NCBI GenBank assembly: GCA_964537975.1
Contig: CAZIDP010000019.1
Coordinates: 7,040 to 71,039 of the forward strand
DNA: 64,000 nt
Source: SCBR16-9 sp964537975
GTDB lineage: Bacteria > Hydrogenedentota > Hydrogenedentia > Hydrogenedentales > SCBR16-9
Direction of reading: 5' to 3'
Shown here in pieces: positions 25,100 to 33,903 of this stretch (its first letter is position 1; each line of letters opens with the position of its first letter). The translations under genes and the position numbers were made by a program. A model generated the notes under the pieces. That model was not told the DNA's origin, searched no databases, and saw only the letters and a program-made list of their open reading frames with translations.

Positions 25100-28000
25100 A
25101 CCTGTATCTACCCCTTTTGATTTTGCTGCGGCTGAACACGATACCATTCGTTATTGGCAAGAAAACCAGATCTATCACAAAAGTCTGGAGCAACGTCGTG
25201 ATGGTGCCCCCTTTGTTTTTTATGAAGGCCCTCCGACAGCTAATGGTATGCCACATCCTGGACATTGCCTTACACGAACCATCAAAGACATATTTCCACG
25301 GTACAAAACCATGCAGGGATATTTCTGCGAACGTAAAGCAGGTTGGGACACGCATGGACTCCCTGTTGAAATCGAAGTTTGTAAAGAGCTGGGCATTATC
25401 GACGGTGGCAAGGAAGCCATTGAAACTTATGGTGTAGAAAAGTTCAACCGTACCTGTATTGAGTCTGTTTTTCGCTATCAAAAAGAATGGGAAGAACTGA
25501 CCAATCGTATTGGATTCTGGGTAGACCTGGAAGACGCTTATGTCACGTACCATCAAAGTTATGTCGAAAGTGTCTGGTGGGCATTGAAGCAGCTTTTTGA
25601 TCGGGGACTGTTGTACCAGGGGCATAAGGTAGTCTGGTGGTGGGCTCAAGGCGGTACTGCGTTGTCCGCGGGTGAAGTTGGTGAAGGATACCGAGACACC
25701 GATGACCCCGCGATTACGGTTCGATTGAAACTTGATAAAGAAAGTACCCGGGCCCTGGGGCTGAGTCACGCACCCGCTTACCTGCTGGTCTGGACAACAA
25801 CACCCTGGACACTTCTTAGTAATTGTGCCGTGGCAGTAGGCCCGGATTTGGAATATGGCATTGTCAAGACCACCCAACCCGGTGGGACACATGAATTTTA
25901 TATCCTGGCCGCAGATGTTACGGACAAGGCGGCTGATCTCTCTGAAAAATACTTCAATAGTGAAGTGGAAATTCTTCGTGTCGTCAAAGGTAGCGATCTG
26001 CTGGGGCTGCAATATGAACCTTTGTTCCAGTTTGACGCGCCACGCAAGCTGGAAGGGGATGCACCTTCTGACAAACACTGGGTACTGATCTCAGGGGACT
26101 TTGTCAGTCTTGAACAAGGCACCGGTCTGGTACACATTGCCCCCGCTTTTGGTGAAGACGATTACCGGGTTTGCAAGGAAAATAACGTAGGATTTCTATG
26201 TTATGTCAAGCCCGATGGCACTTTTGATTCCCGTGTTACCCTGGTCGACCCCTTCGATCAATCGCCTATTGCCGGGCAATTCTGCAAAGACGCGGACAAA
26301 GCAATCATTCGCTTGCTTAAAGAAGCCAAAGCGATCATTCGCCAGGATCAATACCGGCACCCCTACCCATTCTGTCCACGTGCAGAAAACGACCCACTAA
26401 TACAGTACGCACGGAAAAGCTGGTTTATTCGTACCTCTGATTTTGTTGAGGATTTCCTGACAAACAACCGGGAACTTTCCTGGCAACCGGAGCATATCCG
26501 GGATGGCCGCTTCGGGAATTTCCTGGAAAATAATGTCGATTGGGCGTTGTCGCGCGAGCGCTATTGGGGTACTCCCCTGCCGGTCTGGATTTGTGAGCAG
26601 ACCGGGCATATGGAGTGTGTGTCCACCTACGATGCATTGATGGCCAAACCCGATGTACAGGGCATGGAAGTCTGGAACCAGGCCAAAGCTGAGAATCCGG
26701 CGTTAAATGACAACCTGAAGATACACAAGCCCTACATTGACGCTATTCACTACCAGAGTCCGAAGCATCCGGAATCCCGTATGCGGCGGGTGACAGAAGT
26801 GATCGATGTCTGGTTCGATGCTGGATGCATGCCGTTTGCCCAATGGGGCTATCCCCACCTGCCCGGCTCTGATGCCCAGTTACAGGAACGCTTTCCCGCA
26901 GACTTCATCAGTGAAGCCATTGACCAGACCCGGGGCTGGTTCTACGCGCTGCTTGCCATCAGTACCCTGGTTTTCGGTAAGGAAAAGGCTGGTTGGCCGA
27001 TACCCTTTAAAAATTGTATCTGCTTGGGGCATATTCTCGGTGAAGACGGACTGAAACTTTCGAAGCGGTTGAAAAATTACGCGGACCCCAAAGTTGTTTT
27101 CGAAAAATACAGCGCGGATGCCTTGCGTTGGAGCTTTATATCAAAGAATCCCCCAACCAACAGCAGCCGTCTTTCCGAACGCATCGTCGAAGAGTCGCAA
27201 CGTGAACTGCTCATCCGCTGGTTCAATGTCTATAGTTTTTTTGTGATATACGCCAACCTGGATGGCTTTGATCCCGGACAGGCACCGGAAGCATTTTTTG
27301 ATGGCATAAGCGGCAACTCGGAAAACAGCGGCACATCCATGTCACAAGCTGCTGCCGATACGGAGGCGACGTATGTTGCAGCAGATGAACGTTCAGAACT
27401 GGACCGTTGGATTCTGCATGAATTAAATCGCACGACCCTGGAAATTACCGATAGCATGGACACGTACGAGACGTATCCCGCAGCCAAAGCGATAACCGAT
27501 TTTGTCGATGCACTCTCCAACTGGTATGTGCGTCGCAGCCGGGCACGATTCTGGGCATCCGAGTGGAGTCAGGACAAGGCAAACGCCTATTGGACTTTGT
27601 ATGAGTGCCTGCTCAAGCTGGCACGACTCGCGGCACCGTTTGTTCCATTCTTCAGTGAAGTGACCTGGCGGAATCTGGTCAAACCGTTGTCTGGCGTGGT
27701 GGACAGTGTCCATCTGGCATCGTATCCTGTCGCAGACAAAGCATGCATCAATTACACTTTGCTGGACGAAATGGCCGCGACCAGAGAAGCAGTAACTCTT
27801 GGATTGAATGCGCGACGCATCGAAAATATCAAAGTACGACAACCATTGCAACGCTGTGATCTCATTGTGGCCAACATAACGCAACGAGATGGTCTTGAAC
27901 GCCATCGCAATCTCATCATGGAAGAACTGAACATCAAGGAACTGCATTTCAGTGACACGCCTGAAGCCTTTGTCAGTTATGATGTCCGTCCGAATTTCAA

Positions 28001-28517
28001 GGTCTTGGGACCACGCTTCGGAAAACAGGTACAGACCATCAAGAAACTTTTAAGCGAAGGTGATGGGGCCGCATTGTATACCCAGTTGCAGGAAGGCCAT
28101 GTGACCCTTGAACTGGAAGGCAATACCATCCAGTTAAGTCCAGATGAAATCGATGTGCGCCTGATTGCCAAAGAAGGTTTTACAGCAGCCCAAGGCCATC
28201 ATATGGTGGCTGTTCTCTCAACAGAAATAACAGAAGCATTACGCAATGAAGGACTCTGCCGCGAAATAATCCGCAGTCTTCAAGACATCCGAAAGGAGCA
28301 GGGCCTGGCCTATGATGCGCGAATTGCTGTGGTATACCAGACCGAGGCCAATGAGCTGCAGCAAGTCATGGCGTCCTTTGCGGAAACGATCGCCAATGAA
28401 GTGCTGGCAGTAAGCTTACAGCAGGATGCTTCTGTGGCAACCGGCAAAGATGACCAGCACAAAGTAGTAAAAATTGACGATAACAACATTTCCTTTTCTA
28501 TAAAGGAAATTTCTTAG
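25080..28517 (+). CDS. ileS: Isoleucyl-tRNA synthetase
   Basis: Charges tRNA-Ile with isoleucine; 1145 residues, long for the family. Class I motifs are HPGH at 59-62 (GPPTANGMPHPGH) and KLSKR in EDGLKLSKRLKNY. The CP1 editing domain lies between (LVWTTTPWTLLSNCAVAVG; GLVHIAPAFGEDDY). The anticodon-binding region begins near residue 760. The GPPTANGMPHPGH motif, the length and the C-terminal domain (IQLSPDEIDVRLIAKEGFTA) resemble the eukaryote-like type-2 IleRS group, whose members are usually less sensitive to mupirocin (known for the group, not shown here). ATG 25080, with AAGGA at 7 bases, is preferred to an in-frame codon at 25047 that lies inside the terminator. Confidence 0.95.
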   Translation: MRRTIFEPVSTPFDFAAAEHDTIRYWQENQIYHKSLEQRRDGAPFVFYEGPPTANGMPHPGHCLTRTIKDIFPRYKTMQGYFCERKAGWDTHGLPVEIEVCKELGIIDGGKEAIETYGVEKFNRTCIESVFRYQKEWEELTNRIGFWVDLEDAYVTYHQSYVESVWWALKQLFDRGLLYQGHKVVWWWAQGGTALSAGEVGEGYRDTDDPAITVRLKLDKESTRALGLSHAPAYLLVWTTTPWTLLSNCAVAVGPDLEYGIVKTTQPGGTHEFYILAADVTDKAADLSEKYFNSEVEILRVVKGSDLLGLQYEPLFQFDAPRKLEGDAPSDKHWVLISGDFVSLEQGTGLVHIAPAFGEDDYRVCKENNVGFLCYVKPDGTFDSRVTLVDPFDQSPIAGQFCKDADKAIIRLLKEAKAIIRQDQYRHPYPFCPRAENDPLIQYARKSWFIRTSDFVEDFLTNNRELSWQPEHIRDGRFGNFLENNVDWALSRERYWGTPLPVWICEQTGHMECVSTYDALMAKPDVQGMEVWNQAKAENPALNDNLKIHKPYIDAIHYQSPKHPESRMRRVTEVIDVWFDAGCMPFAQWGYPHLPGSDAQLQERFPADFISEAIDQTRGWFYALLAISTLVFGKEKAGWPIPFKNCICLGHILGEDGLKLSKRLKNYADPKVVFEKYSADALRWSFISKNPPTNSSRLSERIVEESQRELLIRWFNVYSFFVIYANLDGFDPGQAPEAFFDGISGNSENSGTSMSQAAADTEATYVAADERSELDRWILHELNRTTLEITDSMDTYETYPAAKAITDFVDALSNWYVRRSRARFWASEWSQDKANAYWTLYECLLKLARLAAPFVPFFSEVTWRNLVKPLSGVVDSVHLASYPVADKACINYTLLDEMAATREAVTLGLNARRIENIKVRQPLQRCDLIVANITQRDGLERHRNLIMEELNIKELHFSDTPEAFVSYDVRPNFKVLGPRFGKQVQTIKKLLSEGDGAALYTQLQEGHVTLELEGNTIQLSPDEIDVRLIAKEGFTAAQGHHMVAVLSTEITEALRNEGLCREIIRSLQDIRKEQGLAYDARIAVVYQTEANELQQVMASFAETIANEVLAVSLQQDASVATGKDDQHKVVKIDDNNISFSIKEIS

Positions 28518-28557
28518 ACTTTGATATTTGACTTGAGTGCATGTTCCTGAACAACAC

Positions 28558-28600
28558 ACGGGGTCGGTTATAAATTATCTTCATGCCCGACCCCGTTTTT
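28558..28600 (+). terminator. Intrinsic terminator after ileS
   Basis: ACGGGGTCGG (28558-28567) pairs perfectly with CCGACCCCGT (28587-28596), followed by a T run to 28600. It starts 41 bases after the ileS stop and lies between convergent genes. Confidence 0.85.
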
Positions 28601-28635
28601 ATTATGTTGTTGCCTGCTTATGTTTTGTTATTCAT

Positions 28636-30372
28636 CTACGGTATGTCTATGCCACTCAAGGCCCAAGCCATCATACCTTTAGGTTCGTTGGGTGTGTCAC
28701 CATGAAGATACAAATATCCTATGGGAAAGCCGAACACCACATGTCCCGGTTTCATGAGTCCAAAAGGTTTCCCGTCACCATCCTGCAAGACAGCCGTGTA
28801 CTCACCTTCTGCTTTCATTGTACGCAGGTCCAGCGGCGCCACGGGGCAGTCTGCGTGCAGCAGATTGAATCGGGCATAATCCTCCACATGATGTTCCTGG
28901 GCACGGCGACCTTTCAGCTCCGGCACAAACGGCATGTCTTCAATGAGAGGTAGACCCAAAGCATCAATCCGTGCGCTGACAGAATCCGGCATCAGTTCTC
29001 TTGGAGAGAACGCCAAGACCAGGGCACGGTAACCGGACAGGTCTTCTTCCAGGTTGTCTTCACATATGATACGAACAGGCACATCCATATCACGCAGCAT
29101 TTTATAGACCCCAAATTGGGCATGGTGCAACCACTCAGTGGGTTCACGATAAAGGTAATTTGCCCATTTAGATAAAAACAGCAACACAGTATTTTCTTCA
29201 TCCCAGGCAGGTTGACGTGGTGCAACAGGCAAATCCGATTGCCACAGCGCAATAAGATCATTCACAATGCGTATCTTGCTGGGTGTTACTTCCTTAATAT
29301 AGGCCAAATTGGCCATTTTCAATCCAGCACCTGCGAGTGCCGCATCCCGGCCTATCGCCATCAATTGCGCGTCACTGTATCCCAGCCTGGCAAGATTCTG
29401 CATTTGATCAAACTCAAATTCAGAGGGCAGCTTCGTGATGCCCCGAAAAGACGCCACTGCTGCTGCAGCGTGCCAGGAAGGGTCTTTTCCATGCCAGAAG
29501 AAGTCCCAGGAGTGAACTACCTGATCTGCCTGACGGCTCAGACCCCAGTAATCCTGATTTGACATGTGCGCACTCTGACGTCGGTAACCTTCACCCAGTG
29601 GTGCTGAAATCAAAGCATCGGGGTTTGCCTTGTAAATGGCTTCGGCAAATCGTGCGTTTGCCAGATGCCAGCAATATTCACGAAAAGCGATCCAGGCACG
29701 CGATTCCGGATTCAAATCCGGCAAACCTTGTGTATCTGCTGGAACTTCCGGGTACTCAGACAAGGGGGTGTCCTGATCGACCACGGCGAGTAACCAGTCT
29801 GGTCGGGGTGATTGATGTATCGCCTCATGCCACAAGGCCATTGCCGCATCATCATAACTCCACCAATCAGCAAATTTCAGTTCGGCATGAATACCGATGA
29901 AGGCATTGTGATAGACTGGCCAACCCTTCGTTACTTCTGCGATGGCTGTACAGACCGGGCCAAAATGATTCCAGAAATTTTCTGACACAATGGAGGGCTG
30001 CCCCTGATGTACGACTTCACCTTCAAAATTTTTCCAGAGTTCACTGTCGTACCAGTCTGGTTTTGCTCCGGCATAATAACTGTTGATACGCAGACGCATG
30101 GGCATGTCATATTTTTTGCATACCTCAAGACGCGCTTCCAACCAGGAAGTATCAATTTCCCCAGGATTCGGTTCCATAACGCGCCAGGGTACACTTATCT
30201 CTATCAGATTCCCGCCAATTGATTTGAAATCCTTAACCCATACTTCAAATATTTCAATATCTTGACACGGCTCAGTCCAGTCCCAAATATCGATAGATAT
30301 CTCTTTTCTGTCCATATCCATTTCCCCTGAAAACAGTATTGCGACCAAGATCAATCCGGCTATACCTGTCAT
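28636..30372 (-). CDS. GH42-like beta-galactosidase/TIM-barrel glycosidase
   Basis: 578 residues. A TIM-barrel begins near residue 25. It has the family-42-like opening GGNLIEISVPWRVMEPNPGEIDTSW in two pieces, later FIGIHAELKFADW (a candidate acid/base Glu) and SAPLGEGYRRQ. C-terminal ~390-560 resembles the Rossmann-like trimerisation domain of GH42 (VRIICEDNLEEDLSGYRALV). ATG 30372 would give a short hydrophobic, possibly secretory, N-terminus (AGLILVAILFSG). An alternative ATG at about residue 20 has AGGGGA before it and would give a cytoplasmic enzyme. The adjacent LacI-type regulator gene, 82 bases upstream on the same strand, supports a carbohydrate role. The substrate is unknown. Confidence 0.65.
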   Translation of the reverse strand: MTGIAGLILVAILFSGEMDMDRKEISIDIWDWTEPCQDIEIFEVWVKDFKSIGGNLIEISVPWRVMEPNPGEIDTSWLEARLEVCKKYDMPMRLRINSYYAGAKPDWYDSELWKNFEGEVVHQGQPSIVSENFWNHFGPVCTAIAEVTKGWPVYHNAFIGIHAELKFADWWSYDDAAMALWHEAIHQSPRPDWLLAVVDQDTPLSEYPEVPADTQGLPDLNPESRAWIAFREYCWHLANARFAEAIYKANPDALISAPLGEGYRRQSAHMSNQDYWGLSRQADQVVHSWDFFWHGKDPSWHAAAAVASFRGITKLPSEFEFDQMQNLARLGYSDAQLMAIGRDAALAGAGLKMANLAYIKEVTPSKIRIVNDLIALWQSDLPVAPRQPAWDEENTVLLFLSKWANYLYREPTEWLHHAQFGVYKMLRDMDVPVRIICEDNLEEDLSGYRALVLAFSPRELMPDSVSARIDALGLPLIEDMPFVPELKGRRAQEHHVEDYARFNLLHADCPVAPLDLRTMKAEGEYTAVLQDGDGKPFGLMKPGHVVFGFPIGYLYLHGDTPNEPKGMMAWALSGIDIP

Positions 30373-30454
30373 GATGCTTTATCTCCCAACGTTATTTTTG
30401 TTTATATATTTGCCCAAATACTATTCATCATGGACTATCGGTACCACTCAGCAA

Positions 30455-31441
30455 TCATGATTTTCTGGAACTGTCCCGTATGGTAAGCTCCGGTTGTAAT
30501 ATGGATGATTGTACTGGTACTTCTGGTTCTCGCATGCGTCGCAATAAAAATTGCCATGCCAGTTTACACATCTGTGGAATTGGCAAAGATATGGTGCTGA
30601 GCGGATGTTCGAGGTATTCTATTTCCTCCAGACCATCGCAACCTACCAGGGCAACATCATGGGGAACCTGAACACCATGCGTAAGCAAGGCCCGGTAGGC
30701 ACCAATGGCGTGTTCATCATTAAAAGCCATTATGGCATCAAACTGTAACGATTTACCTATCGATTCAGTCACGATCTCCATTGCGTTTTTTCTGTGATCT
30801 TCGACTGTCTGCAAAATGATTGTTTCCAGTCCAGCTTGTTTCACAACATCACAATAGGCCCGATACCTGTCTTGCTCAATATTTATGTACCACTCAGGCC
30901 CCAGGAAGGCGATTTTTCTGCATCCTTCCGCCAACAAATGATTCATCGCCTGCACTACAGGTTGGTACAAATCAATGCGCACATGGTCCACCGAAGTGTC
31001 GCAATATACCCCCATGTTGACCAGCGGTAACACCGAATCCTGATACTGTGTCCTCGCATGATTAACCCAGAGAATGCTGTCGAGAATAATCAGGCCATCA
31101 GCAGGCCAGTCGGCGGTAAAATTATACGTATCTACCTCCAGGCTACGATAATGCAGATTACGTAGCAGCATGTCATACGATGATTTCACCAGACGTTGCT
31201 CCAAATGGTAAAGCACGGTATTGGCATAGGGAGTAGTCAAACTCCCCATCCAAACCGAGACCACCTGACTGCGTCCAGTGGACAGTGCCTGTGCCATACG
31301 GCTGGGGCGATAACCAACTTCATTGAGCTGGCGCAATACCCGCTCGCGTGTTTTCTGGTTGATGTCCGGAGCGTCATTCAACGCACGCCATATGGTACCT
31401 TTCGAAATACCCAGGCATTTAGCAACTTCCTGAATTGTCAT
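30455..31441 (-). CDS. LacI-family transcriptional regulator
   Basis: 328 residues from ATG 31441; a 20-residue upstream extension is not part of the fold. The helix-turn-helix is MTIQEVAKCLGISKGTIWRALND, followed by the hinge helix YRPSRMAQALSTGRSQVV and a periplasmic-binding-protein-like sensor domain (FDAIMAFNDEHAIGAYRALL; ALVGCDGLEEIEYLEHPLSTI). It most likely controls the GH42-like gene downstream and itself in response to a sugar. A palindrome with central CG lies 73 bases before its start. Confidence 0.92.
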   Translation of the reverse strand: MTIQEVAKCLGISKGTIWRALNDAPDINQKTRERVLRQLNEVGYRPSRMAQALSTGRSQVVSVWMGSLTTPYANTVLYHLEQRLVKSSYDMLLRNLHYRSLEVDTYNFTADWPADGLIILDSILWVNHARTQYQDSVLPLVNMGVYCDTSVDHVRIDLYQPVVQAMNHLLAEGCRKIAFLGPEWYINIEQDRYRAYCDVVKQAGLETIILQTVEDHRKNAMEIVTESIGKSLQFDAIMAFNDEHAIGAYRALLTHGVQVPHDVALVGCDGLEEIEYLEHPLSTISLPIPQMCKLAWQFLLRRMREPEVPVQSSILQPELTIRDSSRKS

Positions 31442-31513
31442 ATTATCCTGCCCCTCCCACCAGTGACCGCTGCCAATCCAACATACTGTAACCGGAACCA
31501 TTGCCAGTAAATT

Positions 31514-31529
31514 TCGTGACCGGTCCCGA
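31514..31529. promoter_or_regulatory. Candidate LacI-family operator
   Basis: TCGTGACCGGTCCCGA is a 16-base even palindrome (seven of eight pairs match) with a central CG step, the usual form of LacI-family sites. It lies 73-88 bases before the lacI-family gene start, on the divergent side facing the AIPR gene. Bases 31442-31732 otherwise contain only a consensus TTGACA at 31618-31623 with no convincing -10. Confidence 0.4.
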
Positions 31530-31732
31530 CTTTATATCAGTACACATACCTCGTATCCAAGATAATGCCAAAGCAACGTATGCGATTGCAATATTCTTAC
31601 TTACGACAAGAGAAATTTTGACAAGGCATAAATCAAACTGAATTGTACCTGGAGCATGGCAGGGATATTAGGATAAACAAATATAGAAATCGGACTGGAA
31701 AACAATGCTGGAAATGTCGGAGAATACTAAGC

Positions 31733-33406
31733 ATGAATATAAATGCCAGTATCATCGATCAACGTGTGGTTGGAATCGCAGAAGAATATTCCGATTGTCT
31801 ACCACAAACAAGCGACATCAACCAGAAAAAAGCAGCAGCATTCGTGTTGTTGTGCATGTCTACCAGTCTGGAAATGCCTTTAGAAGAATCCGCAGAGCAC
31901 ATTACAGAAGGGGGTAATGATGCCGGTGTAGACGGAATCCATATTGGCGAAGTTGAAGATGGTGAGTTTCTAGTAACCATTTTTCAATGTAAGTACAAGA
32001 TTATGGATTTGAGTGGCAAATCAAATTTTCCCGAAAACGGTGTACAAAAAGCTGTCAATACAGTTCAAGTGCTCTTTGATCCGTCCAGAAACGTAACCTT
32101 AAATCCAAAAATTGCACCTAAAATAGAGGAAATTCGCTCGCTGATACGTGACGCATTCATCCCGACGGTTCGCGTGATGTTGTGCAACAATGGTGATTCA
32201 TGGAATGAGCAGGCAGAATCGTGGATTACACAGGCAAAAAAAGACTATGCTGATAAAGTAAGTTTTATACATTTTAACCACGATTCAATGATCAACATAC
32301 TGCAACGCAGTAAACGCGTTGATGCCACATTGGCGATGAGTGGTCAGGCGATAGTTGAAGATATGAACTACATGCGCGTTTTAATCGGACGCGTATCGGT
32401 TCAGGAAATCTACAGACTGTTCAATGAACATGGTAACACAATGTTAGAGCGTAACATCCGTCGTTACCTTGGACTCCATACAAACCGGGTTAATTCAGCA
32501 ATTCATGAAACACTTGTGAATCCGGACAAATCAGACAAATTTTATTTTTTCAACAATGGCATTACTGTGGTGTGCGACAAATTTGATTACAATGCCTTTC
32601 AGCAAACTGATTTCAAAGTTCAACTCAAAAACATGCAAATAATTAATGGAGGTCAAACCTGCAAAACTATTCAGGAAACATTAGACAATAACATGTTTGG
32701 AACTGCGGGGAAATCCGCGTATGTAATGATACGTATCTATCAGCTTTCTGACACTTATAACGAAATCGTACAAGAAATTACCTATGCTACGAACAGTCAG
32801 AACCCGGTAGACTTGCGTGATTTACGATCCAATGACGAAACACAAAAATTGCTTGCTCTGGGAATGTCTGAACTTGGGTATACCTATAAAAGTCAGCGGG
32901 AAGTTGGAACAAGTACAACTGATATTATACCGAGCACATCGGTAGCAGAATCCGTTATGGCAATATGGCGACAAAAGCCTCACCAGGCTAAGTTTCTGCG
33001 AAGGGAACATTTTGGAAAACTTTATGGAGAAATATTTAACGATTTAAATGCTTCGCAAGCGGTTCTGGCAGTTCTTATATTTCGGTTCGCTGATAAAGTC
33101 AGAAAACGACCTAATATCGCCTTAAAAACAGATTTTCTGGCCTATTCTACACATTATATTGCCATGCTGATTGGACGTAACCTTATAAATGAGTTGAATC
33201 TTCGATTTGAAGAAATTACACACAGAAATTTTAAGATGATTCAAAGCAAGTTTGTTGAAAATCAGGAGCAGTTGCATCAGCAGGCACTCCAGGAAATCGA
33301 TCAGGCATTGAAAGCCTGTTATGGAAATCGAAAAATATCATTGCAACAACTTTCTGCAACCTTCCGCAGAGGTGATTTACTTGAAATGCTGGATGTTGAT
33401 GATTGA
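31733..33406 (+). CDS. AIPR-family (abortive infection phage resistance) protein with PD-(D/E)XK-like N-terminus
   Basis: 557 residues from ATG 31733, with GGAG 10 bases before; the 30-residue upstream extension is unlikely. Residues ~55-90 read HITEGGNDAGVDGIHI...VTIFQCKYK, the E/D...QxK layout of restriction-type PD-(D/E)XK nucleases. The AIPR block follows: FYFFNNGITVVCDKF and MQIINGGQTCKTIQ, then SQNPVDLRDLRSND. AIPR proteins occur in phage-defence loci, where they are thought to act as nuclease-type effectors. No methylase, restriction partner or other known defence gene adjoins it. The AT-rich flanking DNA suggests an acquired gene. Confidence 0.85.
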   Translation: MNINASIIDQRVVGIAEEYSDCLPQTSDINQKKAAAFVLLCMSTSLEMPLEESAEHITEGGNDAGVDGIHIGEVEDGEFLVTIFQCKYKIMDLSGKSNFPENGVQKAVNTVQVLFDPSRNVTLNPKIAPKIEEIRSLIRDAFIPTVRVMLCNNGDSWNEQAESWITQAKKDYADKVSFIHFNHDSMINILQRSKRVDATLAMSGQAIVEDMNYMRVLIGRVSVQEIYRLFNEHGNTMLERNIRRYLGLHTNRVNSAIHETLVNPDKSDKFYFFNNGITVVCDKFDYNAFQQTDFKVQLKNMQIINGGQTCKTIQETLDNNMFGTAGKSAYVMIRIYQLSDTYNEIVQEITYATNSQNPVDLRDLRSNDETQKLLALGMSELGYTYKSQREVGTSTTDIIPSTSVAESVMAIWRQKPHQAKFLRREHFGKLYGEIFNDLNASQAVLAVLIFRFADKVRKRPNIALKTDFLAYSTHYIAMLIGRNLINELNLRFEEITHRNFKMIQSKFVENQEQLHQQALQEIDQALKACYGNRKISLQQLSATFRRGDLLEMLDVDD

Positions 33407-33903
33407 TTTACCAGAAACCAGTCTCTATCTGCTCACAAATAGATTACTAGTCCCCTTTATATTCAGTTCAACCTGCCAAATTGAATGCGATATGTCATTC
33501 AAAAAAAGTACTTTTGGTTTGAAAATAGGGTACAAATTTCTGATAAAAACCTACAAGTTTAAGAGAAAAACCACGTTTGATTGATTTTTTATTTTCAATT
33601 CTTTATTATATTGACAGAATCGCGCTTGGCCAGCGCAGTTTCAATAGAATAATAATTTTCATTGAACTCTTTACGTAAGATTCGGTAAATTTGAAAAGCG
33701 ATTTTCCTGATCTAGCTTAAATCTCTGCTTCGATTCACGATAAAACATCAAAATCACAGATTGAAGTACAATCGTATACACAGAACAAGTCGTTCCGGGG
33801 GATGCAATAGCAACAATCAATAGGCAATTGCAGTGCAAAGGCCGACGTAGTACGCCGGAATCGTCTTAACCATACAAGTCATAATACCTTTGGGGGAACA
33901 TGC
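33407..33903. other. AT-rich intergenic region between the AIPR gene and iorA
   Basis: 497 bases, clearly richer in A/T than the flanking metabolic genes over its first ~250 bases. No coding frame with a family signature is visible; an 87-codon frame starting at 33321 is the tail of the AIPR region read in another frame. A TTGACA at 33613-33618 lacks a good -10. The only clear signal is the GGGGGAA ribosome site just before iorA. Confidence 0.5.

Noticed and set aside
24904..25437. 177-codon frame spanning the ileS leader and start
   Set aside because: Crosses the intrinsic terminator and the ileS start in another frame; no domain features.
25020..26078. 352-codon frame antisense to ileS
   Set aside because: Lies entirely opposite a clear IleRS gene with all class I motifs; product is without domain features; a shadow of codon bias.
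31618..31646. Promoter for the AIPR gene at TTGACA 31618-31623
   Set aside because: The -35 is perfect, but no hexamer at 16-19 bases resembles TATAAT; not annotated.
33321..33584. 87-codon frame at the end of the AIPR gene
   Set aside because: First third overlaps the AIPR gene in another frame; remainder is Lys/Phe-rich translation of AT-rich non-coding DNA.
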